Assembly: GCA_937873555.1 (NCBI GenBank)
Contig: CALMWN010000206.1
Span: 1 to 15,759, forward strand
Reading direction: 5' to 3'
From: an uncultured Clostridia bacterium
Lineage (GTDB): Bacteria; Bacillota; Clostridia; Acetivibrionales; CALMWN01
Length of the DNA stretch: 15,759 nucleotides
Below, piece after piece: positions 1 through 7,256 of this stretch (the stretch's first letter is position 1; each line of letters opens with the position of its first letter). Below the pieces are notes generated by a model that was not told the origin of the DNA, ran no database searches, and saw nothing but the letters and a program-made list of their open reading frames with translations. Made by a program: the position numbers and the translations under genes.

Positions 1-67
1 AAGAAAAATTACATATTATTAATGGGCTGAAAAGTCAAAAGTATGTGATACGAAGGAGCGGTGAGAT

Positions 68-1153
68 ATGGGATACGATGTGGATATGAAAAGGTTCTGG
101 GAAGTCAATAAGGCTTGCAGCGAGCTTGACGGGAACATACCGAGGGTTCCTGTGAGCATCCACCTGGACGGTGACTGGATCTGTGAATACCTGAAGCTGG
201 ACAACGCGAAATATTACTCCGACTTTGAATACCAGCAGGAGCAGAGGTTAAGGTGCAATGAAATCACAGAGAAGGAGTTTGCATACACAATCCAGCCGTC
301 TGTGGACTTTGGCGTCATAATGGATTCTTCCGTATATGGAGGCAGGGTCAACTACGAATCCAATGCAACCCCTACATTAAAGCCTGCGGTCACAGATCCG
401 TCCGAAGTAGATGCTTTTGTTGAAAAGATGGAAAAGGTTAACATCCTAGAGCAGGGTTTGGTACCAATGTACCTGGAGTGGAGGGAGAAAATCAAAGCTC
501 GCTACGGTATCAAACTTACATACGGAGGGGGAATGAAGGGCTGTGCCACCATGCTGGGGCAGATATGCAGCATTACAAACTTCCTGACATGGATAGTAAC
601 CGATCCCGGTGAAGTGCAGAAACTTGTCAAATGCTGGCTTGAAACCTCCAAAAGGTACATCAAAGCCATAAGGGAGGTTACGGGTTACCCGGACAATTCT
701 CCTGGTTTCTCGTTTGCAAGTGATGTTGCGGGAATGCTCTCACCGCAGCTATACAGGGAGTTTATAATGGATGCGGAGAAGGAATTGTATGAACTGTTTG
801 CCCCGGGGCCGGAGGACAGAAGATATTACCATGCAGATTCACATATGCTCCATCACCTTGATTCCTTAAGGGAAATAGGAGTGAACAAGGTAAACATAGA
901 CCCTTATATAGAGCCAAAACAGATTCTGGACAAGATGCCGGATGTAGTGATACACGGGCAGATACCGCCGCTTAAGGTGCTTCTCTACGGTACGCCGGAA
1001 GAGGTTATAGCATGTGCAAAGCGTGATATAGATCAGGCAGGTCCGGGCAAACACCTGGTTCTTTGTACTGCTGGAAGTATAAATCCCGGCACTTCCTTTG
1101 AAAATTTGAAGGCAATGTGCTATGCAGTAGAGAAATACGGTTATATTTATTAG
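68..1153 (+). CDS. Uroporphyrinogen decarboxylase (URO-D) family protein, methyltransferase-like
   Basis: The 361-residue protein has the layout of the URO-D superfamily, which includes heme-pathway uroporphyrinogen decarboxylase and the cobalamin/corrinoid methyltransferases of the MtaA/CmuA type. Recognisable parts are a glycine-rich segment (YGGGMKGCA, about 152-160), HADSHMLHHL at about 255-264 followed by a GVNKVNIDP strand, and a C-terminal LCTAGSINPGTSFENLKAM segment with Cys333, matching the family's PPGTPxEN ending. Zinc-binding methyltransferases normally show HxC at the first site; here it reads H255-A-D257, so the metal site may differ or be absent. It is unlikely to be true HemE. 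Such proteins often act on methylated substrates with a corrinoid partner, but no partner is visible here. The ATG follows GGAGCGGTGAG with normal spacing. With only 67 nt upstream, it may be the last gene of an operon beginning outside the window. A strong terminator follows. Confidence 0.85.
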   Translation: MGYDVDMKRFWEVNKACSELDGNIPRVPVSIHLDGDWICEYLKLDNAKYYSDFEYQQEQRLRCNEITEKEFAYTIQPSVDFGVIMDSSVYGGRVNYESNATPTLKPAVTDPSEVDAFVEKMEKVNILEQGLVPMYLEWREKIKARYGIKLTYGGGMKGCATMLGQICSITNFLTWIVTDPGEVQKLVKCWLETSKRYIKAIREVTGYPDNSPGFSFASDVAGMLSPQLYREFIMDAEKELYELFAPGPEDRRYYHADSHMLHHLDSLREIGVNKVNIDPYIEPKQILDKMPDVVIHGQIPPLKVLLYGTPEEVIACAKRDIDQAGPGKHLVLCTAGSINPGTSFENLKAMCYAVEKYGYIY

Positions 1154-1189
1154 GACTGCAACATGAGAATTCGAAGTTTGTGATGCAAG

Positions 1190-1237
1190 AGAGAAGAAAC
1201 CCGGCGGGGTAAGACACCCGACGGGTTTCTTCTCTTT
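1190..1237 (+). terminator. Rho-independent terminator after the URO-D family gene
   Basis: The arm AGAGAAGAAACCCG (1190-1203) pairs perfectly with CGGGTTTCTTCTCT (1222-1235). After one G/A mismatch, five more pairs form between CGGGGT and ACCCG with one bulged G, around a short loop. The U tract is weak (TTT, 1235-1237), but the stem is long and lies 36 nt after the stop codon. Confidence 0.85.
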
Positions 1238-1287
1238 AGGCTAGTATATACGATTGCCGGTCCTTTTACTTTTTGTGTTTAATATTG

Positions 1288-1316
1288 TTGTAAATATCGT
1301 TTTAATAGTTTAGAAT
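1288..1316 (+). promoter_or_regulatory. Predicted sigma-A promoter of pcrA
   Basis: A -35 box TTGTAA (1288-1293) and a -10 box TAGAAT (1311-1316) are separated by exactly 17 nt. Transcription would begin near 1323, giving a leader of about 43 nt before the pcrA start. The preceding terminator makes an own promoter necessary. Confidence 0.6.
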
Positions 1317-1365
1317 TATTTTATCTTTCAGACAGGAGCAATTATTATTTACAGGAGAGACATTT

Positions 1366-3615
1366 ATGGATTTGCTAAAAGGTTTGAACAAGGAACAGAA
1401 GGAAGCAGTACTGCATACCGAAGGGCCACTGCTCATACTGGCAGGGGCCGGAAGCGGAAAGACTCGTGTGCTGACGCATAGAATAGCATATATGATCAGG
1501 GAGAAAGGAGTCCATCCTGCAAGTATTCTGGCCATAACCTTTACAAACAAGGCTGCCAGGGAAATGAAAGAAAGGATTGACAGACTTGTTGGGGATGCCA
1601 GCCGGGACATATGGGTAAGTACTTTTCATTCAATGTGTGTGAAGATTTTGCGGAGGGATATTGATAAAATCGGTTATGACAGGAGCTTTGTAATATTTGA
1701 TTCTGCAGATCAGCAGACTGTTATAAAGGATTGCCTCAAGGAATTGAACCTTAATGATAAAAATTACCCGCCTAAAGCAATGCTTGACCTGATAGGAAGA
1801 GCAAAGGATGAGCTGATTGAGCCTCTGACCTATGAAAAAGTATATGCCGCAGACTTCAAGATGAGCAAGATAGCGGCAATATACAAGCTGTACCAGAAGA
1901 AGCTGAAGCAGAATAACGCCTTGGATTTTGATGACATAATCATGCTGACAATAAAGTTATTCCTGGACAATCAGCCGGTGCTTGATTTTTATCAGAGAAA
2001 ATTCAGGTATGTACTGGTTGATGAGTATCAGGACACCAACACTGCCCAGTATTCCCTGATAAGCCTGATAGCCCAGGGAAACAGGAACCTTTGCGTTGTG
2101 GGCGATGATGACCAGAGCATATATGGCTGGCGTGGCGCAAACATCAGGAATATCCTGGATTTTGAAAAAGAGTTCAAAGGTTGCAAGGTAATAAAGCTGG
2201 AGCAGAATTACAGATCCACCCAGAACATTCTGAATGCCGCCAATAATGTGATTTGCAACAATGTTGGAAGGAAAAACAAGCGGTTATGGACGGATAATGA
2301 GCATGGGCACAAGCTTTTGCACTTTCAGGGCGGAAATGAACATGAGGAAGCGGTATTTGTTGCTGGTGAAATAAGGGGTATGGTTTCAAATGGAGGAAGG
2401 CAGTACCGGGATTTTGCGGTACTGTACAGGATAAACGCACAGTCCAGGGTCCTGGAAGAAATGTTCATGAGGGAAGGTATTCCGTATAAAATAATAGGTG
2501 GGCAGAGGTTCTATGATAGAAAAGAAATAAAGGATGTAATAGCCTACTTAAGGGTTATCCAGAACCCGTCCGATGATATCGGCTTGAAAAGAATAATAAA
2601 TGTTCCCAGAAGGGGAATCGGCAGCGCAACAGTTGAGGCAGCCGAAGAAACAGCAGCTAGGAGGAGTTGCAGTATATTCAGCATCATATCCTCGGCTTCG
2701 GAAATCTCAGATCTCCATAGGGCGGTGTCAAAGCTGGAAGGCTTTGTGACAATGATATTAAGATTAAGGATATTGAAAGAAAGTATGCGGGTATCTGAGC
2801 TGATAGAGGAAGTGATCCAGCAGACGGGAATTCTGAAGGAATTGGAAGAGGAAAATAATGTAGAGTCGGAAACCAGGATTGAAAATATAAAGGAATTGAT
2901 TTCAGTTGCCCTGGAATTTGAGGAACAGAGCGAGGAAAAAGGGTTGGAAGCCTTTCTTGCGCATGTTTCCCTGGTCTCTGACATAGATAATGTTAAAGAA
3001 GAAAGTGACAATGTAATACTCATGACTATGCACAGTGCAAAGGGCCTTGAATTTCCCGTCGTTTTCATGGTAGGCCTGGAGGAAGGGGTTTTCCCCGGAT
3101 ACAGATCGATGTCTGATGAAAATGAGATTGAAGAAGAACGGAGATTATGCTATGTAGGCATTACGAGGGCAAGAGAGAAGCTTTATCTGACAAACACCTT
3201 CTGCAGGACACTTTTTGGAAATACCACCTATAACAGGGAATCGAGGTTCATGAAAGAAATACCCGAAGAACTTATTGATGACCTCAATGTAAAAAAGAGT
3301 CCGGGTGTGGAGCAGAATAATGCCAATGAACTTAATTCGGAATTACAGAAGGGCATTGCCAATAAAAGGCAGGGTATTTTCGAAAGCGGGCTTAATATTA
3401 CCAGAGGCTTTGGAATACCAGCACAGACAGTTATAAAAAAGGCTGCTGCAGGGGTGGACTTCAATGTAGGTGACAAAGTGGAGCATAAGAAATTCGGGAT
3501 AGGGACTATCACTTCCATAGAAATGGAAAAGGATGATTATAAGCTTGAGATACAGTTTGAGACTGCCGGTATGAAAAGATTGATGGCGGCATTCGCAAAT
3601 CTCCGGAAATTATAG
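1366..3615 (+). CDS. pcrA: ATP-dependent DNA helicase PcrA (UvrD/Rep family, SF1A)
   Basis: This 749-residue protein is a full-length 3'-5' superfamily 1A helicase that acts in nucleotide excision repair, replication-fork upkeep and removal of RecA or stalled RNA polymerase. The Q motif (LNKEQ, 7-11) precedes Walker A AGAGSGKT (26-33) and the ITFTNKAAREMKER segment. Walker B is VDEYQDTN (218-225), followed by motif III GDDDQSIYGWRGA, motif IV LEQNYRS, motif V MTMHSAKGLEFPVVF and motif VI YVGITRAREK (arginine finger region near 600). The C-terminus carries the Tudor-like module of PcrA, starting FNVGDKVEHKKFGIGTI at 699; in the Gram-positive family this contacts RNA polymerase. The length is normal for PcrA. 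The ATG at 1366 follows AGGAGAG with 8 nt spacing. The gene stands alone between its own promoter and terminator; ligA, often its neighbour, is not here. Confidence 0.97.
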   Translation: MDLLKGLNKEQKEAVLHTEGPLLILAGAGSGKTRVLTHRIAYMIREKGVHPASILAITFTNKAAREMKERIDRLVGDASRDIWVSTFHSMCVKILRRDIDKIGYDRSFVIFDSADQQTVIKDCLKELNLNDKNYPPKAMLDLIGRAKDELIEPLTYEKVYAADFKMSKIAAIYKLYQKKLKQNNALDFDDIIMLTIKLFLDNQPVLDFYQRKFRYVLVDEYQDTNTAQYSLISLIAQGNRNLCVVGDDDQSIYGWRGANIRNILDFEKEFKGCKVIKLEQNYRSTQNILNAANNVICNNVGRKNKRLWTDNEHGHKLLHFQGGNEHEEAVFVAGEIRGMVSNGGRQYRDFAVLYRINAQSRVLEEMFMREGIPYKIIGGQRFYDRKEIKDVIAYLRVIQNPSDDIGLKRIINVPRRGIGSATVEAAEETAARRSCSIFSIISSASEISDLHRAVSKLEGFVTMILRLRILKESMRVSELIEEVIQQTGILKELEEENNVESETRIENIKELISVALEFEEQSEEKGLEAFLAHVSLVSDIDNVKEESDNVILMTMHSAKGLEFPVVFMVGLEEGVFPGYRSMSDENEIEEERRLCYVGITRAREKLYLTNTFCRTLFGNTTYNRESRFMKEIPEELIDDLNVKKSPGVEQNNANELNSELQKGIANKRQGIFESGLNITRGFGIPAQTVIKKAAAGVDFNVGDKVEHKKFGIGTITSIEMEKDDYKLEIQFETAGMKRLMAAFANLRKL

Positions 3616-3629
3616 TATGTGATTACCAA

Positions 3630-3657
3630 AAAAGCGGGGCTTCAAATCCCCGCTTTT
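3630..3657 (+). terminator. Rho-independent terminator of pcrA
   Basis: AAAAGCGGGG (3630-3639) pairs perfectly with CCCCGCTTTT (3648-3657) around an 8-nt loop. The stem ends in four T, 15 nt past the pcrA stop. The flanking A and T runs make it usable from either strand, so it could also serve the minus-strand PilZ-like frame. Confidence 0.88.
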
Positions 3658-3697
3658 ACTTGTCACCTGATGCTTCTGAGTATGGAACCGAGCTTGC

Positions 3698-4015
3698 TTA
3701 CTGCGCTTTTAAGACGGACACTTGTGTCCTCTGCCTGACAGAACTCAAAAACATAATCAGCATCCCATAGTTGCTTACATCTTTTACAATTGCAGGTGCT
3801 CTTGCTTTTATACCATGTATTTTTATTTCTGCATAAAAGGAAGCAGGGTATCTTTTATATGCACGATGCATAGATTCTGGAGAAAAGGAATCAAAACTGA
3901 CATTTATTATCCTGTTGTTATAATCAAAGCCGGACATTACTCCGCCTTTTACCTCAAGATTATCCTTTTCGATTTTTAAAAAAACAAGGGGATCCCCAAT
4001 GCTGACATCATTCAT
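3698..4015 (-). pseudogene. Broken PilZ-domain-like gene (105-codon open frame)
   Basis: The open frame encodes 105 residues. The middle part resembles clostridial PilZ (c-di-GMP-binding) proteins: a basic YKRYPASFYAEIKI strand where the RxxxR motif would start, then VKDVSNYGMLI, which fits the [D/N]xSxxG motif. The N-terminal part (VSIGDPLVFLKI, then KGGVMSGFDYNNRIINV) resembles the small beta domain that precedes PilZ in YcgR-like proteins. Several points suggest decay. No ribosome binding site precedes the ATG. The same frame stays open upstream to a stop near 4092 with plausible coding sequence but no good start. The product ends about 20 residues after the SxxG motif, whereas a PilZ domain needs roughly 50 more. 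The second motif arginine is absent. A one-base shift near the GGG after the motif opens another frame to a stop at 3663. A small divergent functional protein cannot be excluded. Confidence 0.5.
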
Positions 4016-4255
4016 GAAAATCTTGTCTGCAAGGGAAAAAAACTTCTGTCTGAAAAATCTTTTGCCGGTATGGCAGAAACAGGTACCTCTTTAAATCAAC
4101 CAGGATTAAGCATAAACCATATAGATGCCGAGCAAATTTTATTTTTGTGACAATTGGAGAATAACTTGATGAATTACAACAAATAATAGATTTGGTTCTC
4201 CATGGTACAAATTCATTTCCGCAAAACATGCAGACAGGAACAGGATGATACGTTT

Positions 4256-4459
4256 ATGATGGATTACGATAATGACGGGCAGTTAACAGTTGTAGGACAG
4301 TCGTGCAGAAAATTTACGTCCGGGAAACCGGATGGAAGAAAATACAACAGAGCCGCAGGAGAAGACATTTCGTGCAGCGGCTGCAGCCATTGGAACGGAG
4401 AAGCATGCATCAAAAACAGTTTTGATAATGTGCTGACAAGGCTGGATAGTGAAGGATAG
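4256..4459 (+). CDS. Small four-cysteine protein of unknown function
   Basis: The product is 67 residues if it starts at the ATG at 4256. That ATG is followed directly by a second ATG and preceded by AGGA about 10 nt upstream. The frame is open further back to an ATG at 4202, which lacks a ribosome binding site and would add 18 poorly conserved-looking residues. Four cysteines are arranged C-x22-C-x2-C-x7-C (QSC, then SCSGC, then EAC), which suggests a small zinc ribbon or structural metal site. The cysteine cluster (CSGCSHWNGEAC) is followed by an amphipathic tail, NSFDNVLTRLD. There is no signal peptide or membrane segment. I recall short clostridial proteins of a similar CxxCxHxxxxxC type, but none with a known function. 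It is transcribed toward gph, and its stop codon lies inside the following hairpin. Confidence 0.6.
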   Translation: MMDYDNDGQLTVVGQSCRKFTSGKPDGRKYNRAAGEDISCSGCSHWNGEACIKNSFDNVLTRLDSEG

Positions 4460-4492
4460 TCAAAGTACTCCTTTTGTACTTTGACTATCCTT
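4452..4492. terminator. Perfect 17-bp inverted repeat between converging genes, probable bidirectional terminator
   Basis: AAGGATAGTCAAAGTAC (4452-4468) is exactly complementary to 4476-4492, with a 7-nt loop TCCTTTT. It lies between the plus-strand small gene, whose TAG stop (4457-4459) is inside the left arm, and the minus-strand gph stop at 4499. No U tract follows on either strand, so it may stabilise 3' ends or terminate inefficiently. The position between converging genes still favours a 3'-end role. Confidence 0.6.
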
Positions 4493-4498
4493 GTGTGT

Positions 4499-5149
4499 CT
4501 ATAATAAATTCAACAGTTCCCGGGGATTATGGATTACTGCTTTTGCGCCGCTGTCCAAAAGCTCCCTTTCTTCCCTGAAACCCCATGCTGCCCCCACAGC
4601 ATACATCCCTGCAGCGTTTGCAGTTTTCATATCGGTATTGGTGTCACCAAGGTAAAGAAACTCTGAAGGGGATATTTCCAATAGCCCTGCTATTTCGAGG
4701 GCTCCAGCCGGGTTAGGTTTTACCGGAACCAAAGGCCGTGCCCCGAATACTACGTCAAACTTCCACCTGGAGAAATATTTTTTAATTATTACACCGGTAA
4801 ACTCATCAGGTTTATTCGACAATACAGCCATTCTGATGTTTTTTAGTACAAGACCGTCCAAAAGCTCATTTATACCGGAGTAAGGATGCGTGTTGTCGGC
4901 CCAGTGCCTGTCATATTCGGTATTCATACGCTCAACACAATTTTTGATCTCTTCATCGGTCCTGTGATTTTCCGGAAGAGCAACCCGTGCCAGGTTCACA
5001 ATGCCGTTTCCGACAAAATATTTGTATTTTTCTTTTTCGTGAACCGGAAAACCAAGTCCATACAACACTGTATTCATAGAATTTGCCAGGTCATCAAGCG
5101 TATCCAGAAGCGTACCGTCCAAATCAAATATAATTGCTCTATACCTCAT
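4499..5149 (-). CDS. gph: HAD-family phosphatase, phosphoglycolate phosphatase-like
   Basis: This 216-residue cytoplasmic hydrolase has all four HAD motifs. Motif I is FDLDGTLLDT with nucleophile Asp9 and acid/base Asp11. Motif II is LSNKP with Ser111. Motif III has Lys144 in VKPNP. Motif IV is LGDTNTDM with Asp169 and Asp173. The alpha-helical C1 cap lies between motifs I and II (about 17-85). This pattern is typical of the Gph/PGP group, which removes 2-phosphoglycolate or related small phosphate esters, but substrate cannot be fixed from sequence alone. The ATG at 5149 is preceded by GGGAG at suitable spacing. The gene is divergent from the his operon and shares a 180-nt upstream region with it. 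The his cluster lacks a recognisable histidinol-phosphatase, so that activity is a possible alternative, at low confidence. Confidence 0.88.
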   Translation of the reverse strand: MRYRAIIFDLDGTLLDTLDDLANSMNTVLYGLGFPVHEKEKYKYFVGNGIVNLARVALPENHRTDEEIKNCVERMNTEYDRHWADNTHPYSGINELLDGLVLKNIRMAVLSNKPDEFTGVIIKKYFSRWKFDVVFGARPLVPVKPNPAGALEIAGLLEISPSEFLYLGDTNTDMKTANAAGMYAVGAAWGFREERELLDSGAKAVIHNPRELLNLL

Positions 5150-5240
5150 ATTAATCTCCCTGTACTTTTATTTATAGAACTTGTATGTGCGCCGGAGTTG
5201 TCCCATTCTATTGTACAACTACTAATTTTATATTATATTA

Positions 5241-5269
5241 TTGACAAAAGGAATAGCGTATTTTATAAT
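5241..5269 (+). promoter_or_regulatory. Perfect consensus sigma-A promoter of the histidine operon
   Basis: TTGACA (5241-5246) and TATAAT (5264-5269) are both perfect hexamers with the optimal 17-nt spacer. Transcription should start near 5276, leaving a leader of about 53 nt before hisZ. That is too short for a T-box or a His-codon leader-peptide attenuator, and neither is visible. Control, if any, would be by a DNA-binding repressor or by feedback on HisG/HisZ. Confidence 0.85.
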
Positions 5270-5329
5270 ATTTCTAATTCATCAATTTACAACTTTAGCA
5301 TGGTAAAGTATTGAAGTGAGGTGCTTTAA

Positions 5330-6598
5330 TTGCCCAAATGGAAGATATATACGCCAGAAGGAGTCCAGGATATTTTATTTGAGGACTGCTATATAAAAAG
5401 GAACCTTGAAGGAAAACTGCGAAACCTTTTCAGGTCATATGGCTATTTCGAAGTAGAAACCCCTACTCTTGAGTTCTATGATGTTTTTGCCGCAGACACT
5501 GATCTGACACCTCAGGAAACGATGTTCAAATTCTATGACCAGCAGGGACGGATACTTGTTTTACGGCCGGATGTCACAATACCCGTAGCACGCATAGCTG
5601 CCACAAAATACCGCGATGAGCTGTTTCCCCTGCGGTTTTCATATATTTCCAACACCTTTAAATATAATGAATTGGGCGGCGGAAAACAGAAGGAGTTTAC
5701 CCAGGCAGGGATAGAGGTTTTAGGAATCAATTCTCCGGAAGCCGATGCGGAGGTTATTTCTGCGGCAATATGTGCTTTAAAGGCCTGTGGCCTCGAGAGC
5801 TTTCAGATTGACATAGGGCAGGTTGAATTCTTCAAGGGCCTTATGGAAGAGACAGGGCTGTCTGAAAATGATACCGAACAGATACGGGTGTTGATTGACA
5901 GGAAGGACTACCTTGGCATAGAAGAGATTGTGAAGAGCCACGATATACCTGAAGGCTTGAAGGAATTGATACTGAGCCTTCCGGGGTTGTTCGGCTCAAT
6001 AGATGTAATAGACGAGGTTGAGAAATTGACGTCAAACAGGCGTTCATTAAAGGCCCTTGCGAATCTGCGCAGTGTGCTTGAAGTCATTGACGACTACGGT
6101 CTTGGCAGGTATGTTTCGGTAGATCTTGGAACGGTACAGGGCTTGAACTATTATACCGGTATTATATTCAGGGGCTTTACCTACGGGATAGGATTCCCTG
6201 TTTTAAGCGGCGGAAGATACGACGACCTGGTTGAAAAGTTCGGCAAAAAATGCCCTGCAACAGGTTTTTCTCTCGGCGTCAACATGGTGATGATGGCTCT
6301 TGACAGGCAGAAAATCGATGCGGAGAAACCTTCAATCGACAGTCTGATTTCATACAGAAGCGAAGGGAGAAAAACTGCCTTCAAGTTATGTGAGCAGTTA
6401 AGATCGCAGGGTTTGGCAGTTGAACTTGACATAGTCAACAGGGGTATTGAGGAAGTAAAAGATTACGCCCAAAGCAAAGGCATCGGGGGTATCATCAACA
6501 TACTTGATGATGAAAATATCCGGGTTATCAATATAATTACCGGGGAAATTTCCAATACTACAATGAATGAACTTTCAAGGAAAGGCTGGGGTGAGTGA
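5330..6598 (+). CDS. hisZ: ATP phosphoribosyltransferase regulatory subunit HisZ
   Basis: The 422-residue protein is a catalytically inactive class II aminoacyl-tRNA-synthetase (HisRS) paralogue. It binds short-form HisG and confers histidine feedback control on the first pathway step. Features shared with HisRS are the N-terminal TPEGVQD, motif 2 around LRPDVTIPVARI (R79-P80-D81) followed by RFSYISNTFKY and the GGGKQKEFTQAGIEVLG loop (about 117-133), and motif 3 SGGRYDDL (293-300) with ATGFSLGV. It lacks the C-terminal anticodon-binding length expected of a true HisRS, and hisG follows directly, which supports HisZ. The start is TTG at 5330: GAGGTG lies 6 nt upstream, the reading begins MPKWKIYTPEG as in relatives, and no in-frame ATG is nearby. 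It is the first gene of the operon; hisG begins 4 nt after its stop. Confidence 0.95.
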   Translation: MPKWKIYTPEGVQDILFEDCYIKRNLEGKLRNLFRSYGYFEVETPTLEFYDVFAADTDLTPQETMFKFYDQQGRILVLRPDVTIPVARIAATKYRDELFPLRFSYISNTFKYNELGGGKQKEFTQAGIEVLGINSPEADAEVISAAICALKACGLESFQIDIGQVEFFKGLMEETGLSENDTEQIRVLIDRKDYLGIEEIVKSHDIPEGLKELILSLPGLFGSIDVIDEVEKLTSNRRSLKALANLRSVLEVIDDYGLGRYVSVDLGTVQGLNYYTGIIFRGFTYGIGFPVLSGGRYDDLVEKFGKKCPATGFSLGVNMVMMALDRQKIDAEKPSIDSLISYRSEGRKTAFKLCEQLRSQGLAVELDIVNRGIEEVKDYAQSKGIGGIINILDDENIRVINIITGEISNTTMNELSRKGWGE

Positions 6599-6602
6599 CG
6601 AG

Positions 6603-7256
6603 ATGAGATATTTGACTATTGCACTTTCAAAAGGAAGGCTCACGGACCTGTCAATTGATTTGTTCGAAGCTGTAGGCATAGATTGCAGCGAACTTAAGGA
6701 ATCATCAAGGAAACTGATATTATTTGATGAAGCGAATAAAATCAAGTTTTTTCTTGCAAAGCCCTCCGATGTACCCACTTATGTGGAGTATGGGGCGGCT
6801 GATATAGGTATTGTAGGCAAGGACACACTGCTTGAGGAAGGCAGGCATCTTTACGAGGTGCTGAACCTGGGATTTGCCGCCTGCAGGATGGTTGTAGCCG
6901 GGCCGGCAGAGCTCCAGGGAAAGCTTGACAAGTTGAACAACAAAAGAGTAGCTACAAAATACCCGAGGATAGCAAAAGAATATTTCGAACATAAAAGGAA
7001 AGAGAGCATTGAAGTGATAAAACTCAACGGATCAGTCGAATTAGCGCCGCTCGTAGGGCTTTCCGAGGTTATAGTCGATTTGGTGGAGACAGGTAGGACT
7101 TTAAAGGAGAATGGACTTGTGATACTCGACACTATAGCCGATATAAGTGCCAGGATGATAGTCAACAGGGTAAGTATGAAGATGGAAAGCGAAAGGATAA
7201 ATAAAATAATCGACGGCATCAGAAAACAGCTGGAAAAGAAGGGAGAACCCCGGTGA
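6603..7256 (+). CDS. hisG: ATP phosphoribosyltransferase catalytic subunit, short form
   Basis: HisG joins ATP and PRPP to give phosphoribosyl-ATP, the committed step of histidine synthesis. The product is 217 residues, the short form that lacks the C-terminal PII-like regulatory domain and needs HisZ. Recognisable parts are LTIALSKGRL at 4-13, KPSDVPTYVEYGAADIGIVG at 53-72, VATKYPRIA at 116-124 and the PRPP-binding loop DLVETGRTLKENG at 159-171. The frame is open from 6567, inside hisZ, but the ATG at 6603 begins the conserved MRYLTIALSKGR and follows a GGGGTGAG stretch, so I take it as the start. It lies 4 nt after the hisZ stop, which points to translational coupling. Its TGA overlaps the GTG of hisD. 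Confidence 0.96.
   Translation: MRYLTIALSKGRLTDLSIDLFEAVGIDCSELKESSRKLILFDEANKIKFFLAKPSDVPTYVEYGAADIGIVGKDTLLEEGRHLYEVLNLGFAACRMVVAGPAELQGKLDKLNNKRVATKYPRIAKEYFEHKRKESIEVIKLNGSVELAPLVGLSEVIVDLVETGRTLKENGLVILDTIADISARMIVNRVSMKMESERINKIIDGIRKQLEKKGEPR

Noticed and set aside
1156..1186. CTGCAACATG shared with the hisA-hisF gap (near 13444), each followed by TGATGCA
   Set aside because: Only a 10-mer and a 7-mer match, with different spacing; this is within chance for a window of this size and the surrounding sequence differs.
2544..3068. 174-codon minus-strand open frame
   Set aside because: It lies wholly inside pcrA, opposite the conserved helicase motifs, has Ser/Leu-rich composition typical of an antisense shadow, and has no ribosome binding site.
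4008..4229. 73-codon minus-strand open frame upstream of the PilZ-like fragment
   Set aside because: It overlaps the PilZ-like frame in another phase, has no ribosome binding site, and its composition does not look like protein-coding sequence.
4886..5314. 142-codon plus-strand open frame over the gph start and the his promoter
   Set aside because: It is antisense to the conserved HAD N-terminus, would run through the perfect his promoter, and has no recognisable domain.
5270..5329. Possible T-box or histidine leader peptide before hisZ
   Set aside because: The leader is too short, and it has no T-box core, no run of His codons and no terminator hairpin.
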